DNA of 64,000 bases from assembly GCF_001644195.2 (NCBI RefSeq), contig NZ_LWBL02000050.1:1-64000 (forward strand), read 5' to 3'. A model generated the notes under the pieces. The model was not told the DNA's origin and ran no database searches. It was given only the letters and a program-made list of their open reading frames with translations. The position numbers were made by a program, and so were the translations under genes. The stretch comes from Bacillus marinisedimentorum. GTDB taxonomy: Bacteria > Bacillota > Bacilli > Bacillales > Bacillaceae_O. Positions 1-9,750 of this stretch are shown piece by piece; positions within the stretch are counted from its first letter, which is position 1, and every line of letters starts with the position of its first letter.

Positions 1-114
1 AGCACCATCTCGCGTGCCTATAAATATATAGGCCTGCAAATACATGGACAGGACCCTAACCTTCCAACTCCCTATGAATCAGGAACACAAGATTATATCC
101 TTCTTTACCAGTAA
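1..114 (+). CDS. C-terminal tail of an unidentified protein (partial at left edge)
   Basis: Reading frame 1 is open from the first base of the window to a TAA at 112-114 and encodes 37 residues ending ...DYILLYQ. A hairpin follows 30 bases later. The product is not recognisable from so short a tail, and the frame could be open by chance. Its plus-strand direction makes it convergent with htpX, which fits the shared hairpin between them. Confidence 0.35.
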   Translation, partial: STISRAYKYIGLQIHGQDPNLPTPYESGTQDYILLYQ

Positions 115-138
115 CTTCACCTGGATATCCCTAATCAT

Positions 139-166
139 AAAAAAGCATGCGGCAATTGCCGCATAC
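139..166 (-). terminator. Intrinsic terminator of htpX
   Basis: A GC-rich stem with arms around GCATGCGGC and GCCGCATAC is followed on the minus strand by six T residues, 14 bases past the htpX stop codon. Confidence 0.8.
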
Positions 167-179
167 TTTCTATTCCACA

Positions 180-1061
180 TTATTTAGCCATCAGCCTCTC
201 AATCCGGTCATCCAGATCCGGGTGAGTCGAAAAGAGGGCGAGGCCTTTTTTGCCGTTGATTTTCAACGTTGCAATAGCTTCTGATTCTTCATTCCTGACC
301 CGGCCGCTGTATGCCTGCAGGGAACGCAGGGCGTGGAGCATCTTGTCTTTGCCGGCAAGGTCGGCGCCGCCTCTGTCCGCATGAAATTCACGGTAGCGTG
401 AGAAAGCGAATACGACAAGGCTTCCTAGAATCGAGAACACGATCTGGAAAACGAGCACAGCGATGAAATGGACGATAGGCGCAAGGTCTTCTTTTACGAA
501 ACGGGAAACTGCCCAGGCAGCAACACGGGACAGGAAGACTACGAAAGTATTCACAATGCCCTGCAGCAAGGTCATCGTCACCATGTCGCCGTTTGTGATA
601 TGGGCAACTTCGTGGGCAAGAACGCCTTCGATGGCATCATCATCCATCTCTTGCAGCAAGCCGGTTGAAACGGCAACAAGGGACCGCTTCTTAGACGGGC
701 CGGTCGCAAACGCATTTACTTCAGGTGACTGGTAAATGCCGACTTCCGGCATTTTCATCATGCCGGCAGCGCGTGCCAGCCTGTGCACCCTTTCAACGAG
801 ACTGCGCTCAGCAGGGGACAGCGATCCGTCCGGATCCAGCACCTGGACTCCCATCATCTTTTTGGCCATCCAGCGCGACATCAACAGGGACATGAAGGAA
901 CCGGTAAAACCGACGACGGCACTGAAGATAAGCAGCGTACCAAGGTTTAAGGTTCCATCTGCTTTTATATAGTTACCTGCATTGAAGACAGACAGCACAA
1001 TCATGATTGTCGTCAACACAAGAACGTTAGTCAAAATAAATAAGAATATTCGTTTCCCCAT
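180..1061 (-). CDS. htpX: Membrane zinc metalloprotease HtpX (M48B)
   Basis: HtpX is a membrane-embedded endopeptidase that takes part in quality control of misfolded membrane proteins. The sequence has the N-terminal MGKRIFLF block, two N-terminal hydrophobic segments, the zinc-binding HEVAH motif near residue 150 followed by two further hydrophobic segments, and a downstream glutamate in [14 protein letters not shown] start it at the ATG at 1061 (293 aa, the usual family length) because AGAGGT lies ten bases upstream. The ATG 36 bases further up has no such site. It is monocistronic with its own terminator. B. subtilis htpX is controlled by Rok and YkrK; no operator was identified here. Confidence 0.93.
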   Translation of the reverse strand: MGKRIFLFILTNVLVLTTIMIVLSVFNAGNYIKADGTLNLGTLLIFSAVVGFTGSFMSLLMSRWMAKKMMGVQVLDPDGSLSPAERSLVERVHRLARAAGMMKMPEVGIYQSPEVNAFATGPSKKRSLVAVSTGLLQEMDDDAIEGVLAHEVAHITNGDMVTMTLLQGIVNTFVVFLSRVAAWAVSRFVKEDLAPIVHFIAVLVFQIVFSILGSLVVFAFSRYREFHADRGGADLAGKDKMLHALRSLQAYSGRVRNEESEAIATLKINGKKGLALFSTHPDLDDRIERLMAK

Positions 1062-1235
1062 TTGTTTATCTACCTCTTTCTTTAATTTCAAGTTCATATG
1101 AACTGATTATAAGTTAGTTTTTTTATAATTGCAACGTTTAAATAGAAGTATTATGGCATAATTTGACGGCAGGAGGAATTAAGAATACGATAAGAAAAAA
1201 CCGTTCGGCATGTTATAGAAAAGAGGTAGAGGAAG

Positions 1236-1943
1236 ATGAGCGGACTTCAGTTTTCGAGAAAGCAAATGGCGCAGCTGCTTGCCAATTTGCGTGTAGACGG
1301 AAAAAAACCGGTCGAGCCGACCCTTGATGAGGTAAGGAATGGAACTGATGAGGCAGGGGCCGATCCTGAAATTATCCAAAAGCTGATCAAACGGATCGAC
1401 AGGCCCGAAGTAGGGTTCTCATTGAATGAAATTGTAGCGCTCGGCAATTTGCTCGAATTCACGAAACTGAGCCACGGTGCGGTGCAAAACTGGGTGAAAC
1501 GGGATGTGAAGGAGCTGATCGGCTCACCGCTGCTCGGCAAAAAGTATACGGTAGAGCAGGCTGCGACCCTTTTCATCGTTGAAGATTTAAAGCATTCGCT
1601 TGGTTTCGAATCGATCCGGTCGATCCTGCAGCTCGTTTTCAACAACCCGGAAGACCGTTCGGATGACATCATTGATCCGGTTGATTTGTTTTTTGCGTAT
1701 GCTTCCTTATTTGACAGGATGCAGCTCGCCTTCAGGGATGGAATGGACCAGGGGCTCGGACTCAACGGCACCGCCCAGCAATGGATCGAAACGGAAGCCG
1801 CCGCCTTTGCAATAAAATACGAAACAATTTCGAAGAGTGAGAAGCAGGCAATCCGCACGGTGATCAGCATTTGCCTCTTTTCCGTACAGTCCGCCTGGTT
1901 CCAATACCAGGCAAAAATGGTCACTGGTGAACTGTTGAAATAA
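1236..1943 (+). CDS. DUF1836 domain protein
   Basis: This 235-residue soluble protein matches the DUF1836 family of Firmicutes. Its N-terminal half carries a helix-turn-helix-like stretch (FTKLSHGAVQNWVKRDVKELI, given here as FTKLSHGAVQNW plus VKRDVKELI), resembling a MerR-type DNA-binding segment. The remainder is helical without membrane segments. The start ATG follows GAGGAAG. It is divergent from htpX and stands alone with a terminator downstream. No function has been assigned to the family; a DNA-binding role is inferred from the N-terminal pattern only. Confidence 0.7.
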   Translation: MSGLQFSRKQMAQLLANLRVDGKKPVEPTLDEVRNGTDEAGADPEIIQKLIKRIDRPEVGFSLNEIVALGNLLEFTKLSHGAVQNWVKRDVKELIGSPLLGKKYTVEQAATLFIVEDLKHSLGFESIRSILQLVFNNPEDRSDDIIDPVDLFFAYASLFDRMQLAFRDGMDQGLGLNGTAQQWIETEAAAFAIKYETISKSEKQAIRTVISICLFSVQSAWFQYQAKMVTGELLK

Positions 1944-1954
1944 TAATTGCGCGA

Positions 1955-2008
1955 CACTGGTAGACGGACCTGATTCGTATTCGGGACCGCAGACCGGTGT
2001 TTTTTTAT
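1955..2008 (+). terminator. Probable terminator of the DUF1836 gene
   Basis: Arms CACTGGT and ACCGGTG (one G-T pair) enclose a smaller CGG/CCG stem. Seven T residues follow directly. Confidence 0.55.
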
Positions 2009-2598
2009 TCTTGCTTTTTTTCAAGCAAGCTGTGTGAAGGATGTTCTTGATTTCGCATGATGTTGGAACGGTTTTTCAAGGCAAAGCCGTTCGGTTTCGC
2101 ACCTTTATTGACAGATGCGAATTCTCAAGAATCGTTCCTCTAATCCGGCCAGGGCAACATCTACAGGTACGAATTCTCAAGAATCGCCCCTCTACTCGAG
2201 CCAGAACGCACTTACAGAGACGATGATACCCCATGAATCTCACTTTCATTCCGCTTGGTGCGGGTATCCGATACTCCTCGGAAACGCTCCGCATTTCCTT
2301 CATGCGGTGAGCATTTGATAAGCTTATTCGCCAATCCTGCGGAAGCAGCGGTACAGGTGAGTCCCCGCTTGAACGCCCGCACTGTGATGAGACTCACCGC
2401 CCCCTCGCGGCAAAGAAGAAATTCGTCGCCCGGGTGAAAGCGACTATCAACAGCCGCGTTCAACGGAGCCCTCCAGTAAAATCCCTATGTCTTTAAAATA
2501 TACGCCTTTTGGCCGATGGGTTTATATCCAATGCCTAATAGGACTGAAGCCTTAAGTGTGAGATAATTAAGAAAAATCAGGAAACAGGGAGGAGTTTC
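2009..2598. other. Gene-free interval with decayed or repetitive sequence
   Basis: No ORF with a convincing ribosome binding site is present. The first part holds the 52-bp direct repeat listed separately. The rest (about 2220-2470) has scattered short ORFs on both strands without start signals and may be decayed coding sequence. The last 20 bases hold the GGGAGGAG ribosome binding site of the subtilase gene. Confidence 0.5.
2113..2215. repeat. Two imperfect 52-bp direct repeats
   Basis: The near-palindromic core CGAATTCTCAAGAATCG occurs at 2118-2134 and again at 2170-2186, 52 bases apart. Matching CCTCT and GCCAG blocks follow in both copies. The core can fold on itself, so each copy could form a small hairpin. 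Confidence 0.7.
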
Positions 2599-5052
2599 AT
2601 GCAGCTGAAAAACTTTCTTATCGCCCTTGTACTGGCTTTTTCGATGATTTTTTCCGTGTTTCTGCCTCAACAGGCTGGAGCAGAGACTTCGCTTGATAAG
2701 ATTGATGAACAAATAACAGCGAAACTGGCTGAGACGGCCGGCACGCTCCAGGTTATCGTGACATTCAAGGGAGACGATGCTCCAGACCGCGGGCAAATCG
2801 ATCTTCTTGAAAAGGCGGGCGTTTCAGCAGGCGTCACCTTCCAGAGTCTGCCGATGGCGGGAATAACAGCAAATTTGGATCAAATCAAACAGCTTGCCAA
2901 AAGTCCTGAAGTCTATTCGATTTACTTCAATGAAGCGGTTGAATACGATAACGATACGGCGACAGCCATAACAGGCGTTGATAGAGTAAGAACGGATGAC
3001 ACAATGCGGCAGCTAAACGGCGGCTTGCCGGTTACAGGGAAAGGAATCGGAGTCGTCGTGAATGACAGCGGCATTGACGGCACGCATGAGGACCACAAAT
3101 TCGGTGAAAATCTCGTGCAGAATGTCATGGCTTCAACGAACTTGAACGCTCTTTCTGAACTGCTGCCGATTTCATATATCGAAAATGTGCCCAATTCGGA
3201 CAGCACTGGCGGGCATGGCACGCATGTCGCAGGGATTGTCGGCGGTACAGGCGAAAAATCAGCGGGAAAATACGAAGGGGCGGCGCCAGGTGCCAGCTTG
3301 GTCGGATACGGGTCCGGAGCGGCAGTGGCGATTCTCGATACGCTTGGCGGTTTTGATTATGCACTTACCAACCAGGCGAAATATGATATACGGGTCATTA
3401 CGAATTCATGGGGAACAACCAGTGATGCCGGAACGGATTTTGACCCGCTGGATCCGATAAACGTAGCGACGAAAAAGCTTTATGACCGGGGCATCATCAC
3501 TGTTTTTTCGGCGGGGAACTCAGGACCTGCTGATTCGACGATTTCAGGTAATTATAAAAAAGCGCCATGGGTCATTACCGTTGCAGCGGGAACAAAACAG
3601 GGCAAATTGACGGACTTCTCCTCACGGGGTGCTGCCGGCAAGGGTGGAACGGTCGATATCGGAGGAGAGTCATTCACATGGGAAGACAGGCCGACAATCA
3701 CTGCACCGGGAGCAGGTATCGTATCAACGAGGGTGATTGCACCGGTATCAAGCCTTGGTGCGGCAGATGATGCCGAAAATATCGACCCGGCTCACCTCCC
3801 ATACTATACGACCATGAGCGGCACATCGATGGCGGCGCCGCATGTCGCCGGTGTGATCGCACTCATGCTGGAAGCAAATCCGGGTCTTTCGCCGGATGAA
3901 GTGAAAGCGATTATCCAGGATACCGCTTCGAACATGCCTGGCTATGAAGCATGGGAAACAGGGGCCGGTTATGTGAATGCATATGCGGCCGTTGATGCAG
4001 CGTTCACCGGGAGGGAATACGGCACGACCGTCAACATGAACCGCACCTTCAATGCGAATGTGGAAATGGGGGTTGATCGTGAGCCGTTCGAAATGGATTT
4101 CAGTGTTCTCGGCGGTAACGAAAAAACATTCACGGTTGAAGAAGGACTGACTGAGCTGACGGCTTCAATCAATGCGAAAGGGCTGCTCGGTGAAACAGGA
4201 AACACGATTAATCTGGTGCTGGTCGACCCGGATGGAAACCGGCACAGTTCAGGTGTTTCCGTATTGTTTCCGCTTTACACCGACCGCACCGTCCAGGTTA
4301 CCGCTCCGAAAGCAGGAGAGTGGATGCTCAAACTGGAAGGTCTCGAGGGACTCGTTGCACTCGATGAAACGGTAAAAGGGGAACTTGTCTTCAAACAGGC
4401 GGGCGGCTTTACAGGATTGAGCGATATCGCTGGCCATCCGGCCGAGGCGGCGATCAAAACGGCGGTAAGTGAGCGGCTGGCCGACAGTAATCATAATGGT
4501 GAATTCCGGCCCGATGATAACCTTAAGCGGATCGAGTTGGCTGAATACCTGGTGATGGGTGCGGGAATCCGCCAGTCCCTGCCGGAAAAAGCAAGTTTCA
4601 AAGATGTAAACGGAAGTGCTGTTCCGTTTGCGGAAGCGGCAGCGGCGGATGGAGCCGCTCTCCGGGATACCGGGCAGCAAGACAGCGGAGTCATGATGCC
4701 GGCCGCTGGTGGAAAGTTTGCGCCAAACAAGGGTATCAACCGGGCTGAACTGGCATACAGCTTCGTTCAGAACCTTGGGCTCGAACAGGAGGCAAAAGCG
4801 AAAAACAATGAACCGGTCACTGTCCAATATGGAAGTGAACGGATCCCGCTGGAAGATGCGGGCGACATTCCAGAAGAGCTGCGTGGGTATGTCCAGCTGG
4901 CACTGGACCTGAATATCATCAATGCCAGCTTCGATGTTGAACAGGGCCCCTACGACCTTGAACCGGAAGTCACTGCTTTTTTCAACCCGGGTGGCACTGT
5001 TACGCGGGCTGATTACGCAGTTGCTGCGAGCCGTTATTTTTCAGCCTATTAA
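2599..5052 (+). CDS. Secreted S8 subtilisin-like serine protease with C-terminal SLH-like region
   Basis: An extracellular subtilase of 817 residues. Residues 1-28 form a signal peptide ending QQAGA. An I9-type propeptide region follows (VIVTFKGDD, then SLPMAGITANL). The catalytic triad is visible as D156 (NDSGIDGTH), H206 (GGHGTHVAG) and S410 (SGTSMAAPHVAG), with the oxyanion asparagine in FSAGNSGP. After about residue 480 comes a beta-rich domain. Residues from about 610 resemble SLH modules (FKDVNGSAVPF, INRAELAYSF, VTRADYAVAASRYF), which bind secondary cell wall polymer, so the enzyme is probably wall-anchored. The start follows GGGAGGAG. It converges on the MFS gene with a shared terminator. 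Confidence 0.92.
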   Translation: MQLKNFLIALVLAFSMIFSVFLPQQAGAETSLDKIDEQITAKLAETAGTLQVIVTFKGDDAPDRGQIDLLEKAGVSAGVTFQSLPMAGITANLDQIKQLAKSPEVYSIYFNEAVEYDNDTATAITGVDRVRTDDTMRQLNGGLPVTGKGIGVVVNDSGIDGTHEDHKFGENLVQNVMASTNLNALSELLPISYIENVPNSDSTGGHGTHVAGIVGGTGEKSAGKYEGAAPGASLVGYGSGAAVAILDTLGGFDYALTNQAKYDIRVITNSWGTTSDAGTDFDPLDPINVATKKLYDRGIITVFSAGNSGPADSTISGNYKKAPWVITVAAGTKQGKLTDFSSRGAAGKGGTVDIGGESFTWEDRPTITAPGAGIVSTRVIAPVSSLGAADDAENIDPAHLPYYTTMSGTSMAAPHVAGVIALMLEANPGLSPDEVKAIIQDTASNMPGYEAWETGAGYVNAYAAVDAAFTGREYGTTVNMNRTFNANVEMGVDREPFEMDFSVLGGNEKTFTVEEGLTELTASINAKGLLGETGNTINLVLVDPDGNRHSSGVSVLFPLYTDRTVQVTAPKAGEWMLKLEGLEGLVALDETVKGELVFKQAGGFTGLSDIAGHPAEAAIKTAVSERLADSNHNGEFRPDDNLKRIELAEYLVMGAGIRQSLPEKASFKDVNGSAVPFAEAAAADGAALRDTGQQDSGVMMPAAGGKFAPNKGINRAELAYSFVQNLGLEQEAKAKNNEPVTVQYGSERIPLEDAGDIPEELRGYVQLALDLNIINASFDVEQGPYDLEPEVTAFFNPGGTVTRADYAVAASRYFSAY

Positions 5053-5054
5053 TG

Positions 5055-5098
5055 AAGAAGCAGAAGCATCGGATGGATTCCGTTGCTTCTGCTTCTTA
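5055..5098. terminator. Bidirectional terminator between subtilase and MFS genes
   Basis: Arms AGAAGCAGAAGCA and TGCTTCTGCTTCT form a 13-bp stem between two convergent stop codons. The T-tracts are weak, but the placement fits a shared terminator. Confidence 0.65.
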
Positions 5099-6325
5099 TC
5101 GTTTTAACGTCTCTTCCACTCTGAACAGGACATTGATTCCTGCGGCAAGCGGCAATACTGCAACAAGGCCCATCGCCCAGTTGACACCCAAAGTATCGGC
5201 CAGCACTCCGGCAAGCAGGGCGCCGAAAGCATATCCGCTGTCACGCCAGAAGCGGTAGATTCCCATTGATGATGCACGCCATTCAGGGTGGGCAGCATCG
5301 CCGATTGCCGCGATTAATGTAGGATATACCATTGCCGTACCGATTCCAAGCAGGATTGCGCCAGTAATCCATAGTCCATAGTTGTCCACAAGTAAAATCC
5401 ACCATATTGCGGCAGCCTGAAGAATCATTCCGGCGGCAATCAGGCCTTTTCTTCCGACTTTGTCGCTCCAGGCTCCGGAGAATAACTGGAAAATGCCCCA
5501 GGCGATCGGATAGATGGCGACAATTACTCCGATCTGCCCGATGGTAAGTCCCGCAGATGCAAAGAAAAGCGGGAACAGTCCCCAGCTCATCCCATCTTTT
5601 AAATTAGTTGATAATCCGGCAAAGCTGATGCCGGCCAGGTTTTTATCCTTATAGGTTGTTTGCCGGAACACTTCGGCGCCGCTCATTTGTCCGGCTTTTT
5701 CGTGTGTTTCGGCATGTGCTTTTACAAATTTTGAAGTATCCTGGACAGCCAGGGACAATAGCAAACCGGTGACTGCCAGGGCGATGCCGATATAAAAAGG
5801 TTCAGGCCTCAAACCGTATGCAGACGCGATGTAACCGGACAGGAAAGCCATCAGGCCGACGCCGATGTAACCGGCAAATTCATTCAGTCCAACGGCCATG
5901 CCCCGTTCTCTCGGAGCAGCCAGATCGATTTTCATATTGACAGTCATCGACCAGGTCAGGCCCTGATTGATTCCGAGCAGGATGTTCGCAAAAACGATCA
6001 GTTCCCAGCCGGAAGCGAATATTACGAGTATCGGCACAAGCAAACCGATACCCCAGCCTGCCAGCAATATCTGTTTCCGTCCAATCCGGTCAGCGAGATT
6101 ACCGGCGAACAGATTCACTATCGCCTTGGAGAACCCAAAGCTGACGATGAAGGAAAGTGCAGCGCTTGCAGATGCCAGGCCGAATATCTCTTCACCGATA
6201 ATTGGCAGGATGGACCGCTCGAGTCCGACCATCGAACCGACAAATAAGTTGATGACGACAAGCAGCCCGAATTGAAGCGCGTTTTCTTTTATTCCGGTTT
6301 TTGGAATAACAGCGGATTTTTGCAT
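5096..6325 (-). CDS. MFS transporter
   Basis: This 409-residue protein has about twelve hydrophobic segments and the major facilitator signature between helices 2 and 3 (GNLADRIGRKQILLAG), repeated in weaker form in the second half (GAWSDKVGRKGLIAAG). It belongs to the drug:proton antiporter-like branch of the superfamily, but the substrate cannot be read from the sequence. The start ATG has GAGGTGG eight bases upstream. It is monocistronic and shares its terminator with the convergent subtilase gene. Confidence 0.88.
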   Translation of the reverse strand: MQKSAVIPKTGIKENALQFGLLVVINLFVGSMVGLERSILPIIGEEIFGLASASAALSFIVSFGFSKAIVNLFAGNLADRIGRKQILLAGWGIGLLVPILVIFASGWELIVFANILLGINQGLTWSMTVNMKIDLAAPRERGMAVGLNEFAGYIGVGLMAFLSGYIASAYGLRPEPFYIGIALAVTGLLLSLAVQDTSKFVKAHAETHEKAGQMSGAEVFRQTTYKDKNLAGISFAGLSTNLKDGMSWGLFPLFFASAGLTIGQIGVIVAIYPIAWGIFQLFSGAWSDKVGRKGLIAAGMILQAAAIWWILLVDNYGLWITGAILLGIGTAMVYPTLIAAIGDAAHPEWRASSMGIYRFWRDSGYAFGALLAGVLADTLGVNWAMGLVAVLPLAAGINVLFRVEETLKR

Positions 6326-6670
6326 GGGTCCACCTCGCAGGAGATTGGATACTCTATACTGTATTCATGTTCCGTGACTCTATAATAAATGATAAACCGA
6401 AGTTACGAAAACAGGAACGTTCCATTCTGCGCATGAAAAAATCAATTGTTACTCACGAAATAAAATAGGGTACTTACTTAATAAGTTCTGTTATATAAGG
6501 TTATTGGTTCTGGAAAGGGAACCGCCTGCATCACTGGTGTAGGATTTTGCAGAAAGGAAGTTGATATCCCTGCAATGTAGAATCAGTCTGATAACAGCCA
6601 GCCGAGAAATGTACAGCAACGTTTACACAGAGCTGTTAAATATAGAAGCAAACCTATAGGAGTGGAAACC
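6326..6670 (+). other. Long untranslated region between the MFS gene and glutaminase
   Basis: About 345 bases without a gene. The half next to the MFS gene presumably holds divergent promoters. The stretch from about 6500 to 6650 has short complementary blocks (GGTTCTGG/GGGAACC) and could be a structured glsA leader. I do not recognise a known riboswitch class. Confidence 0.4.
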
Positions 6671-7621
6671 ATGCGAAAAATGACAAACGAGTACCTGCAG
6701 GAGCTGGTCGAAATATTTGCGCCTTATGCAACTGACGGGAAAGCGCACACATCGATTCCTGAAATTAATGAAAAAGTAGAAGGCTATCTTGGTATTGCGG
6801 TCACCGATATGGACGGGAATGAATACAAAGCTGGCGATACCGATTTCCGCTTTTCAATGCAGAGCATGTCCAAAGCAATCAACTATCTGGTCGCTCTTGA
6901 AGACCTCGGCTTTGAAAGTGTGTATAAAATGGTTGGTGTCGATACATCCGACAGCCACTATGCTTCTATCACCGCCTTTAATGAGCAGGGCAAACAAAAG
7001 CCATTCAATCCTTTTGTAGATGAAGGCGCCCTCGCAGTCACTTCGATGATAGTGGGGGAAAACTCCGAGGAAAAAATGGAACACATTTTAAAGCTGCTGA
7101 GAAAGATAACGGGAAATAACAAACTGAAGGTCAATGACATCAATTATGATGATATGAAAAGCAAAGGGGCCAAACACCGTGCATTCGGATACTTGATGGA
7201 ACATAAAGGCATTATACCGAGCGGCAAAGTGGAAGATGCCATCGATTTATACTTCAAAGGGATTTGTGTGCATCTTAATACAGTTGAACTGGCGAGAATC
7301 GGAGCATTTCTTGCGAATGACGGCTACCTTGAAAGGGAGGACAAGCAGCTTGTCAAACCTGAAAATGCCCAAATCCTGAAGGCTGTCATGCAGACGTCAG
7401 GAATGTACACCGATTCGGGTAATTTTGCTGTCAAAATCGGTATCCCGTCAAAAAGCGGAATCAGCGGCGGCATCATTTCTTCCGTGACGGGAGAAATGGG
7501 AATCGGCGTTTTCGGCCCGGCGATCAATTCACACGGGACGAGTGTCGCCGGGAAAGCAATACTCGAACGGATATCAAATGACTTTGAACTGAATATGTTC
7601 AAACACAGCATTGCCAGATGA
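6671..7621 (+). CDS. glsA: Glutaminase
   Basis: Glutaminase hydrolyses glutamine to glutamate and ammonia in the cytoplasm. The protein belongs to the serine-dependent beta-lactamase-fold glutaminase family: the nucleophile motif S-x-x-K is in MQSMSKAIN, and the family blocks NPFVDEGALAVTSM and SKSGISGGI with G-V-F-G-P near the C terminus are present. I start at the ATG at 6671 (316 aa), which has AGGAGT eight bases upstream. A GTG nine bases earlier overlaps that site. It lies alone. The B. subtilis paralogue ybgJ is paired with a glutamine transporter gene, which is absent here. Confidence 0.93.
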   Translation: MRKMTNEYLQELVEIFAPYATDGKAHTSIPEINEKVEGYLGIAVTDMDGNEYKAGDTDFRFSMQSMSKAINYLVALEDLGFESVYKMVGVDTSDSHYASITAFNEQGKQKPFNPFVDEGALAVTSMIVGENSEEKMEHILKLLRKITGNNKLKVNDINYDDMKSKGAKHRAFGYLMEHKGIIPSGKVEDAIDLYFKGICVHLNTVELARIGAFLANDGYLEREDKQLVKPENAQILKAVMQTSGMYTDSGNFAVKIGIPSKSGISGGIISSVTGEMGIGVFGPAINSHGTSVAGKAILERISNDFELNMFKHSIAR

Positions 7622-8174
7622 CCCTTGCCGGAAGCATTCTCGGTAGCCTGACTGTTGTCATGGCCGAAAGGGGCTTCATCCCTTTTTTGGGATGGATCCG
7701 ATTTATCCCGCTCTTCTTATCAGCCCATATCGTTTTTCGTGTCTCCATGTTGACGGCTGAAACCGCTGAATTACAACAGGCCGGCAGCAGTGAACAGGTG
7801 GAGTGAACCGTTGCCAAGGAATGTGCCGGACAAATGAAAAGATGCTACCTGATAGGCATAAACAGTTCCGATATCGTGGAGAAAATGTACAAAAACTGGT
7901 GAAATAACATACTAAAATACAGTATGTATAACACCATAAATTCAAATAGCAAACAAAACGCCTGGAATTGAAAAAAACCAGGCGTTTTGTTTTTATATTG
8001 TCTTTATTAACCCAAAGCACTCTTTGGTGGCCCTTCTAAAAAGAGAAACGATTATGCCAAATAAGAGGCGGCTTCCTTTAAAAATGGGCAAGACCGGTTT
8101 CTCAGTATATAATCCTCTCAACATTCAAATACTAGCTAGAAGCATCCAATTTCCTATAAAAAAGGTGACTGTCC
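7622..8174. other. Intergenic region with palindrome and terminator
   Basis: A 62-codon hydrophobic frame overlaps the glsA stop (7618-7806) but has no ribosome binding site. At 7907-7927 a 7-bp palindrome (ACATACT / AGTATGT) could be an operator or a small hairpin. At 7953-7994 a stem AAAACGCCTGG / CCAGGCGTTTT followed by T residues is an intrinsic terminator for rightward transcription. The last 150 bases should hold the (probably sigma-G dependent) promoter of the germination operon, which I could not place confidently. Confidence 0.6.
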
Positions 8175-9743
8175 ATGTTTTCCAAACTGAAAAAAATGGT
8201 TAAATCCCTGTCGAGACCAAACAGCACCGAAATGAAACCGCTAACTGAACAGCTGAGAATTTCCGGAAACTTAATCGAAAATGAAAAATATTTAAGGGCT
8301 GTTTTTTCAAACAGTTATGATGTGATTTACCGGAAAATTCATATCGGCAAAGGCGACTCTGCATGCAAAGCACTGTTTATCGCCATCAGCGGGATGTTTG
8401 ATCAGGATCAGGTCCAGAAAAATATTCTCGATCCGTTAATGGAAGTAGAGGACTGCAGTTCAGAGATTCTCCATGGAATGGAGACAGAAATCATAAGCGC
8501 CCATAATTGCGGGGAAACGAGGGGCTTTGAAGACGCAGTGAAAAGTATATTAAAAGGCGAACCGGCTCTGTTTATCAATGGGCTTGAAAAAGCGTATCTA
8601 TTGCGGTCGGCTACGTGGGAGATGCGGGGAATTCAGGAACCGGTCACAGAAACAGTCGTCCGGGGCCCTCGAGAAGGATTTGTAGAGACGCTTCAGGTGA
8701 ACACGTCCATGCTGAGGCGGAAAATACGGAACTCGCGTCTTAAAATCGAACATTTAGAAATTGGTGAAGTCACAGAAACACCGGTGGCTGTCGCTTATAT
8801 TGACGGGATTGCGAACAAGGAACTTATTAAAGAAGTGAAAAAGAGGTTAACAGGCATTAAAACGGATGCGATTTTAGAATCAGGTTATATCGAGGAGTTC
8901 ATTGAAGATGCACCGCTATCCGTATTTCCGACCGTCTCAAACACGGAGCGCCCCGATATTACGGCGGCAAAATTGCTGGAAGGCAGAGTGGCAATCCTGA
9001 CAGAGGGAACCCCTGTAGTTTTGGTTGTGCCATATTTAATGTTCGAATCCTTCCAAAATGCGGAAGATTACTATTCACGTCCGTATTTAAGTTCGCTGGT
9101 ACGGGCTCTTCGGCTGACCGGTTTCTTTTTTTCCAGTCTGGCCCCGGGAATCTATCTGGCCTTTCAAAATTTCCATATTGAAGTATTCCCGACTGACCTT
9201 CTTATCAGCTTTGCAGCTGCGAGGGAAGGGGTGCCTTTTCCACTGTTCGCTGAAATCTTGTTTATGCTGCTCGGCTTTGAATTTTTGAGGGAAGCATCAG
9301 TGAGAATGCCGAGGCCTGTCGGGCAGGCCATTTCCATTGTAGGGGCTTTGATCCTCGGAGAATCAGCCGTTAATGCGGGGTTTGTCGGGTCTCCAACCAT
9401 TATCGTCATAGCAGTTTCTGCAATAAGCGGACTTGTCGTGCCTTCCCTGAATGATATTACCAGTATCATGAGACTCGTTTATCTGGTTGCTGCAGCATTG
9501 TTTGGCATGTACGGAATTATGCTCGTCCTTATGTTCTGGCTCATTCATGTGAATTCGCTCACGTCTTTCGGGGTTCCGTATCTTGGATCCTGGTATCCTT
9601 TGTCGCTGAGTTCATGGAAGGATTTCATATTCCGGGCCCCGCATTGGATGCAAAACAGGAGGCCGGAACCGCTCAATCCTTCTGATATCGTACGCCAGCC
9701 CCCGGGTCAGAAGACTCAGGTGAAGAAGGGTGATAAGGAATGA
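8175..9743 (+). CDS. Spore germination receptor A subunit (GerA/GerKA family)
   Basis: The A subunit of an inner-membrane nutrient receptor that triggers germination of dormant spores. The first half is soluble and the second half has several membrane segments beginning near residue 300. The family block AAREGVPFP is present at about residue 350, and the C terminus is a basic and proline-rich tail. Length (522 aa) is typical. It is the first gene of an A-C-B operon, an order like B. subtilis gerK rather than gerA. Specificity for a germinant cannot be predicted. Confidence 0.95.
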   Translation: MFSKLKKMVKSLSRPNSTEMKPLTEQLRISGNLIENEKYLRAVFSNSYDVIYRKIHIGKGDSACKALFIAISGMFDQDQVQKNILDPLMEVEDCSSEILHGMETEIISAHNCGETRGFEDAVKSILKGEPALFINGLEKAYLLRSATWEMRGIQEPVTETVVRGPREGFVETLQVNTSMLRRKIRNSRLKIEHLEIGEVTETPVAVAYIDGIANKELIKEVKKRLTGIKTDAILESGYIEEFIEDAPLSVFPTVSNTERPDITAAKLLEGRVAILTEGTPVVLVVPYLMFESFQNAEDYYSRPYLSSLVRALRLTGFFFSSLAPGIYLAFQNFHIEVFPTDLLISFAAAREGVPFPLFAEILFMLLGFEFLREASVRMPRPVGQAISIVGALILGESAVNAGFVGSPTIIVIAVSAISGLVVPSLNDITSIMRLVYLVAAALFGMYGIMLVLMFWLIHVNSLTSFGVPYLGSWYPLSLSSWKDFIFRAPHWMQNRRPEPLNPSDIVRQPPGQKTQVKKGDKE

Positions 9744-9750
9744 TGGACAG

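Noticed and set aside
7618-7806. 62-codon frame overlapping the glutaminase stop
   Set aside because: No ribosome binding site and no recognisable family; the hydrophobic content alone is not enough.
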